NCBI RefSeq assembly: GCF_011250645.1
Contig: NZ_JAANNO010000003.1
Coordinates: forward strand, 310,001 to 374,000
From: Motilibacter aurantiacus
GTDB taxonomy: Bacteria; Actinomycetota; Actinomycetes; Motilibacterales; Motilibacteraceae
Length of the DNA: 64,000 nucleotides
Direction of reading: 5' to 3'
Below, piece by piece: positions 60,504 to 64,000 of the stretch. The position numbers and the translations under genes are program-made. How positions within the stretch are numbered: the first letter of the stretch is position 1; every line of letters begins with the position of its first letter. Under the pieces are notes generated by a model. That model was not told where the DNA came from and did no database searches. It saw only the letters and a program-made list of their open reading frames with translations.

Positions 60504-62552
60504 TCAGCGGCGCGGGCGCTCGTTCATCTGCTTGAGCCAGGCGTTGTAGGCCGCCAGCTCGTCCTCCTCGCCGCGCGCGGTGGCCCGGTCGGCCGCCCGG
60601 TCCGTGCGGCGGGCCTCGCGCTCGTCGGCGCGCGTCCAGGCGACGAAGACCGCGATGAGCACGATCGCGATGGGCACCTCGCCGAGGCCCCAGCCGAGCC
60701 CGCCGCCGAGGTGCTGGTCGTCCAGCAGGCCGCGGCCGTAGGGGTCCCCGAGCTCCTCGTAGTAGTCCGCGGCGAGCAGCGACGTCGTCGACATGACGGC
60801 GATCGAGAAGAACGCGTGGAACGGCATGGCCGCGAACAGCACGCCGATCCGCGCGAGGTACGGCAGCTTGCGCGGCGCCGGGTCGATGCCGACGAGGACG
60901 TAGAAGAAGAGCGACCCGGCGGCCAGGAAGTGCGCCGCCATGAGCGTGTGGCCGAGGGCGTGGTTGCTCATCAGGAAGCCGAACAGCGGCGTGAAGTAGA
61001 GCGCGAACAGGCTGCCGACGAAGATGAGGCCGGCGACGACCGGGTGGGTGACGAACGAGACGAACGGCGAGTGCAGGACCGCGAGCAGCGCCTGGCGGGG
61101 GCCACGCTCCTCGGGGGTGCGGCCCCCGGGCAGCGTGCGCAGGGCCAGGGTCACCGGGGCGCCGAGCACCAGGAAGATCGGCGCCACCATCGACAGCACC
61201 ATGTGGCCCATCATGTGCGCGCTGAACAGCAGGTGCGAGTACGCCGCGAGCCCGCCGCAGGTCGTGTACAGCACGATCGCCAGCCCGACGTACCAGGAGA
61301 CGGCCCGGCCGACCGGCCAGGGGTCGCCGCGGTGGCGCAGCGTGCGCAGGCCCACGGCGTACAGGGCGCCGGCGAGCAGCACGAACGTGAGGAAGAACCC
61401 GTCGACCTGGTACTCGGTCAGGTATCGCAGCGGCGTCGGCGCCGGCGGCGGGTCGAAGCCGAGCAGCGAGCGCAGCAGCGGCGCGGAGCTCGGGCCCTCG
61501 TCGACCGGCACCGGCGTCGGCGTCCGCGCGAGCGCGACCGCCAGCCCGACGAGGGCGGCCATGAGGAGCACCTCGACGGCGGCGAGCCGGGCGAACGCTG
61601 CCCGCGACTGCGCGAGCCGGGGCAGCACGACGAGCCGCATCCGGGCGCCGAGCGCGACCAGCAGGGCGAAGCCGGCCGCCTTCTCCAGGACCAGCCCGCC
61701 GTACGCCGACGACAGCGCCGCGTCCACGCTGCCGAGGCGGAGCCACGCGCTCACGAGGCCGCTTCCGCCCACCGCGACGGCGGCCCACAGCGCCAGCCGG
61801 CTGTAGCGCGGCACGGCCGCGACGAGCGGCGCGCCGGTGGCCGTGCGCCGCCAGACCCAGAGCAGCGCCCCGAGCCCGCCGACCCAGAGCACCGACGCGA
61901 CGACGTGGACGACCAGCGCGGAGATGGCGAGCATGTGGTTGCCGGCGCCCGCGGCGTGCCCGGTGAGCAGCGGTGGGGTGACCGCGGCCACGGCGACGGC
62001 GAGCAGCGCCAGGGCGCCGCGCACGGACGTGGTGAGACGGGCGAGGACGGCGACGACGCAGGCCAGCACGACCTGCGTCACCAGCGCACGGCCCTGCGGC
62101 AGGACCGTCAGGAACTCGCGGAGCGCCGAGCCGGAGAGCGCGTCCTGCGGCGGCCGCCCGAACACGTCGGACAGGGTGAGGACGGTCTGCACCAGCGCCG
62201 CGCCCGCCCAGGCGAGCGCGGCCGTGCCGGCGAGGCGTACGCCCAGGAAGGCGCTGCCACGCAGCTGCCCCTCCCGGTTGGCGAGCAGCACGGCCCCCGC
62301 GAGCAGCAGGCCGACCGTCGCGATCGCGGCGCCGTCGGCCAGCAGCCGCGCCACCGGAAGGCCCCAGCCGGTGACCGGCCCGGCGTCCGGCAGCCCGGGG
62401 GCGGCCTTCTCGGGCCGGCCTCCCCCGACCACCAGCGTGACGAGCAGCACGAGGTAGGCGACCGCCGCGGCCGGTGGCCCCCAGGGACGGCGCGTCCGGC
62501 GCGGGTCGGGCCGGTCGGCAGCGGGCGGGGCCGGTGCTTCGAGCTGGGTCAT
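60504..62552 (-). CDS. CopD-CtaG fusion membrane protein (copper handling / oxidase assembly)
   Basis: 682 residues with many membrane helices. The N-terminal half (about 25-330) is a CopD-like copper-resistance domain ([33 protein letters not shown], with conserved His). From about 370 the caa3_CtaG domain follows ([79 protein letters not shown]). The fusion is known in actinobacteria and is thought to take copper from CopC and supply it to cytochrome c oxidase. Its ATG overlaps the copC stop (ATGA). Confidence 0.93.
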   Translation of the reverse strand: MTQLEAPAPPAADRPDPRRTRRPWGPPAAAVAYLVLLVTLVVGGGRPEKAAPGLPDAGPVTGWGLPVARLLADGAAIATVGLLLAGAVLLANREGQLRGSAFLGVRLAGTAALAWAGAALVQTVLTLSDVFGRPPQDALSGSALREFLTVLPQGRALVTQVVLACVVAVLARLTTSVRGALALLAVAVAAVTPPLLTGHAAGAGNHMLAISALVVHVVASVLWVGGLGALLWVWRRTATGAPLVAAVPRYSRLALWAAVAVGGSGLVSAWLRLGSVDAALSSAYGGLVLEKAAGFALLVALGARMRLVVLPRLAQSRAAFARLAAVEVLLMAALVGLAVALARTPTPVPVDEGPSSAPLLRSLLGFDPPPAPTPLRYLTEYQVDGFFLTFVLLAGALYAVGLRTLRHRGDPWPVGRAVSWYVGLAIVLYTTCGGLAAYSHLLFSAHMMGHMVLSMVAPIFLVLGAPVTLALRTLPGGRTPEERGPRQALLAVLHSPFVSFVTHPVVAGLIFVGSLFALYFTPLFGFLMSNHALGHTLMAAHFLAAGSLFFYVLVGIDPAPRKLPYLARIGVLFAAMPFHAFFSIAVMSTTSLLAADYYEELGDPYGRGLLDDQHLGGGLGWGLGEVPIAIVLIAVFVAWTRADEREARRTDRAADRATARGEEDELAAYNAWLKQMNERPRR

Positions 62553-63145
62553 CGCGTGCCCTCCGCCGCCCGGGAGCGGCGCCGCCGGGCCACGTCGACG
62601 GCGAGGTAGGCCACGATCACGGCCGCGACCCCGCCGACGCCGAGCAGCCCGCCGTTGCGGGAGAGCCAGCCCTGCTCGTCGCCGGCTCCGGCGCTCGCCG
62701 CGGCCTGCACGCCGACCGGAGCGGGCTTGCCGCTCGCGACCGAGAACGACAGCCGCCCGGCCACCGGATGCCCGTCGGCCGAGACCACGCGCCAGTCCAG
62801 GGCGTACGCGCCGGCGGCCGCCGCCCCCGACAGCGGGGCCGTCACGCGCTGCCCGTCCGCGGCTGGCCGGCCCAGCGCGACCGGCTGCCCGTCGGGGCCG
62901 GTCAGCACGAGTGCGAGCCCCACGCCGGAGACGTCGGCGTCGAAGGCCAGCTCGACCTGCGGCGGCGCGCTCTCGAGCACCTCCCCCTCGGCGGGGAAGG
63001 AGGAGACGAGGCTGTTGTGCGCGGCGGCCGGGGCCGCGCCGGCGAGGACGAGCCAGCCGAGGGCGAGAAGGGCCACCAGGGCTCCGGCAGCGGCCCGCCG
63101 GGCGCGGGAGGCCGCTCGGGCGGCGGGGGCTGGGGACAGAGGCAT
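62549..63145 (-). CDS. CopC-domain copper-binding exported protein
   Basis: 198 residues from the ATG at 63145; frame continues upstream without a clear signal. Signal peptide ends AAA at the mature N-terminal His: [26 protein letters not shown] is the CopC start in which that His ligates Cu(II). A second His occurs in [17 protein letters not shown]-terminal helix plus RRRRSR anchors it in the membrane. It probably hands copper to the downstream CopD-CtaG fusion. Confidence 0.93.
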   Translation of the reverse strand: MPLSPAPAARAASRARRAAAGALVALLALGWLVLAGAAPAAAHNSLVSSFPAEGEVLESAPPQVELAFDADVSGVGLALVLTGPDGQPVALGRPAADGQRVTAPLSGAAAAGAYALDWRVVSADGHPVAGRLSFSVASGKPAPVGVQAAASAGAGDEQGWLSRNGGLLGVGGVAAVIVAYLAVDVARRRRSRAAEGTR

Positions 63146-63329
63146 GCTGGGTGCCAGTCTGCCTCGCCCGCGCCGGGGCGCGCGATGCCGCCGGCCGTGC
63201 CGTGGGCCACAGGCGAACGGCGCGCGTGGCCGAGAAGTTCCGCCGGGGATGCGACAGCTGTCGTGCCCGACGGACGCGCTCGGGAGGTCACCAGGAGTCC
63301 CGGGATCCACACGGTCCGTCCCGGACTTC

Positions 63330-63342
63330 TAGGGTGTCGCCC
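63330..63342 (+). promoter_or_regulatory. Probable leaderless promoter -10 of orn
   Basis: TAGGGT at 63330-63335 is followed by seven bases and the ATG, so transcription could begin at the start codon. The AGGG inside it could alternatively serve as a Shine-Dalgarno eight bases from the ATG. Confidence 0.4.
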
Positions 63343-64000
63343 ATGGTGGACCGGCTGGTGTGGATCGACTGCGAGATGACCGGCCTCGACCTGCGCACCG
63401 ACGCGCTGGTCGAGATCGCTGCGCTCGTGACCGACAGTGAGCTCAACATCCTCGGCGAGGGGGTCGACGTCGTGATCCGCCCGCCGGACGAGGCGTTGGC
63501 CACCATGCCGGACGTCGTCCGCGAGATGCACACGGCGTCGGGGCTGCTGGCCAGCCTCGAGCACGGCGTGACGCTCGAGGAGGCCGAGCGGGAGGTCCTG
63601 GCGTACGTCCGCAAGCACGTGCCCGACGCACGCAAGGCCCCGCTCGCCGGCAACTCGGTGAGCACCGACCGCGGCTTCATCGCGCGCGACATGCCCGCCC
63701 TCGACGACCACCTGCACTACCGGATCGTCGACGTGTCCAGCATCAAGGAGCTGGCTCGCCGGTGGTACCCCCGGGCCTACTACAACTCGCCGAAGAAGGC
63801 GGGCGGCCACCGCGCGCTGGCCGACATCCGCGAGAGCATCGCCGAGCTGGCGTACTACCGCGAGGCCGTCTTCGTCCCGCAGCCCGGCCCCGACACCGAC
63901 ACCTCGCGCGCGATCGCGGCCAAGCACGTGCTCCCGGCCCCCGAGCCGGGCCTGCCCGCCGCCGCGGGGCAGCCGGCGACGCCCGAGCCCGCTGCGGGGG
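63343..64000 (+). CDS. orn: Oligoribonuclease, 3' end outside the window
   Basis: 219 codons are visible and the frame is still open at the edge. [27 protein letters not shown] is the DEDDh exo I motif (Asp, Glu), [19 protein letters not shown] is exo II, and [19 protein letters not shown] exo III with the catalytic His and Asp. Orn degrades 2-5 nt RNA and pGpG to mononucleotides and is usually essential. The core family length is about 180-200, so the Pro/Ala-rich end ([19 protein letters not shown]) is the variable actinobacterial tail. Confidence 0.95.
   Translation, partial: MVDRLVWIDCEMTGLDLRTDALVEIAALVTDSELNILGEGVDVVIRPPDEALATMPDVVREMHTASGLLASLEHGVTLEEAEREVLAYVRKHVPDARKAPLAGNSVSTDRGFIARDMPALDDHLHYRIVDVSSIKELARRWYPRAYYNSPKKAGGHRALADIRESIAELAYYREAVFVPQPGPDTDTSRAIAAKHVLPAPEPGLPAAAGQPATPEPAAG

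Overview
The window is high-GC, gene-dense DNA with many GTG starts and 1- or 4-base gene overlaps. Together with a DtxR/IdeR-type iron box, a GlnR box, a group II truncated hemoglobin next to a GH13 glucosidase, EttA next to a short SSB, a PadR-controlled Drr-like exporter and class I cobalamin riboswitches, this points to an actinobacterium (Actinomycetia). I cannot name the genus. It is chromosomal: I see no transposase, phage gene or CRISPR array.

Layout. 1-1.7 kb: end of a prolyl oligopeptidase, an MscS channel and a DUF2470 protein. 1.7-8.1 kb: an iron/heme acquisition locus, with heme oxygenase (hmuO), the heme ABC importer (hmuTUV) and three exported proteins built from neocarzinostatin-like domains. 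Two IdeR-like boxes lie in its divergent promoter. 8.1-25 kb: mostly housekeeping genes (HEAT protein, acyl-CoA ligase, Drr-type ABC exporter with PadR repressor, SDR fusion, OsmC, glbO-glucosidase pair, ASCH, nuclease, DUF72, thioesterase, ettA, ssb, MFS), plus an unusual intergenic repeat array at 20.4-20.7 kb. 25-26.7 kb: a secreted M14 carboxypeptidase.

26.9-38.7 kb: one ten-gene, translationally coupled cobalamin operon on the minus strand (chlID, cobO, cobB, cobI, cobM, cobL, cbiG-cobJ, cobH, cbiX, cobC-cobA), headed by a cobalamin riboswitch and a ten-codon leader ORF. 47.2-53.6 kb: a second riboswitch-controlled cobalamin operon (cobD, cobQ, cobN). Together they cover most corrin-ring steps; precorrin-6A reductase (CobK) and the CobU/S/T lower-ligand genes are not seen here. 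Between the operons lie a TRIC-like channel, a sulfotransferase-like gene, a PadR-regulated FtsX-type ABC exporter, and a small cassette in which a PqqD-HPr-kinase-like fusion is flanked by two paralogous Tat-exported proteins.

53.7-64 kb: a GlnR-boxed polar amino acid ABC importer, tRNA-Arg(TCT), a large secreted M14 peptidase, a Gfo/Idh/MocA oxidoreductase, a CopC / CopD-CtaG copper pair and the start of oligoribonuclease (orn), which runs off the window.

The best candidates for under-described biology are the neocarzinostatin-fold proteins in the heme locus, the PqqD-kinase / paired Tat-protein cassette, and the riboswitch that appears to act through a coupled leader peptide.
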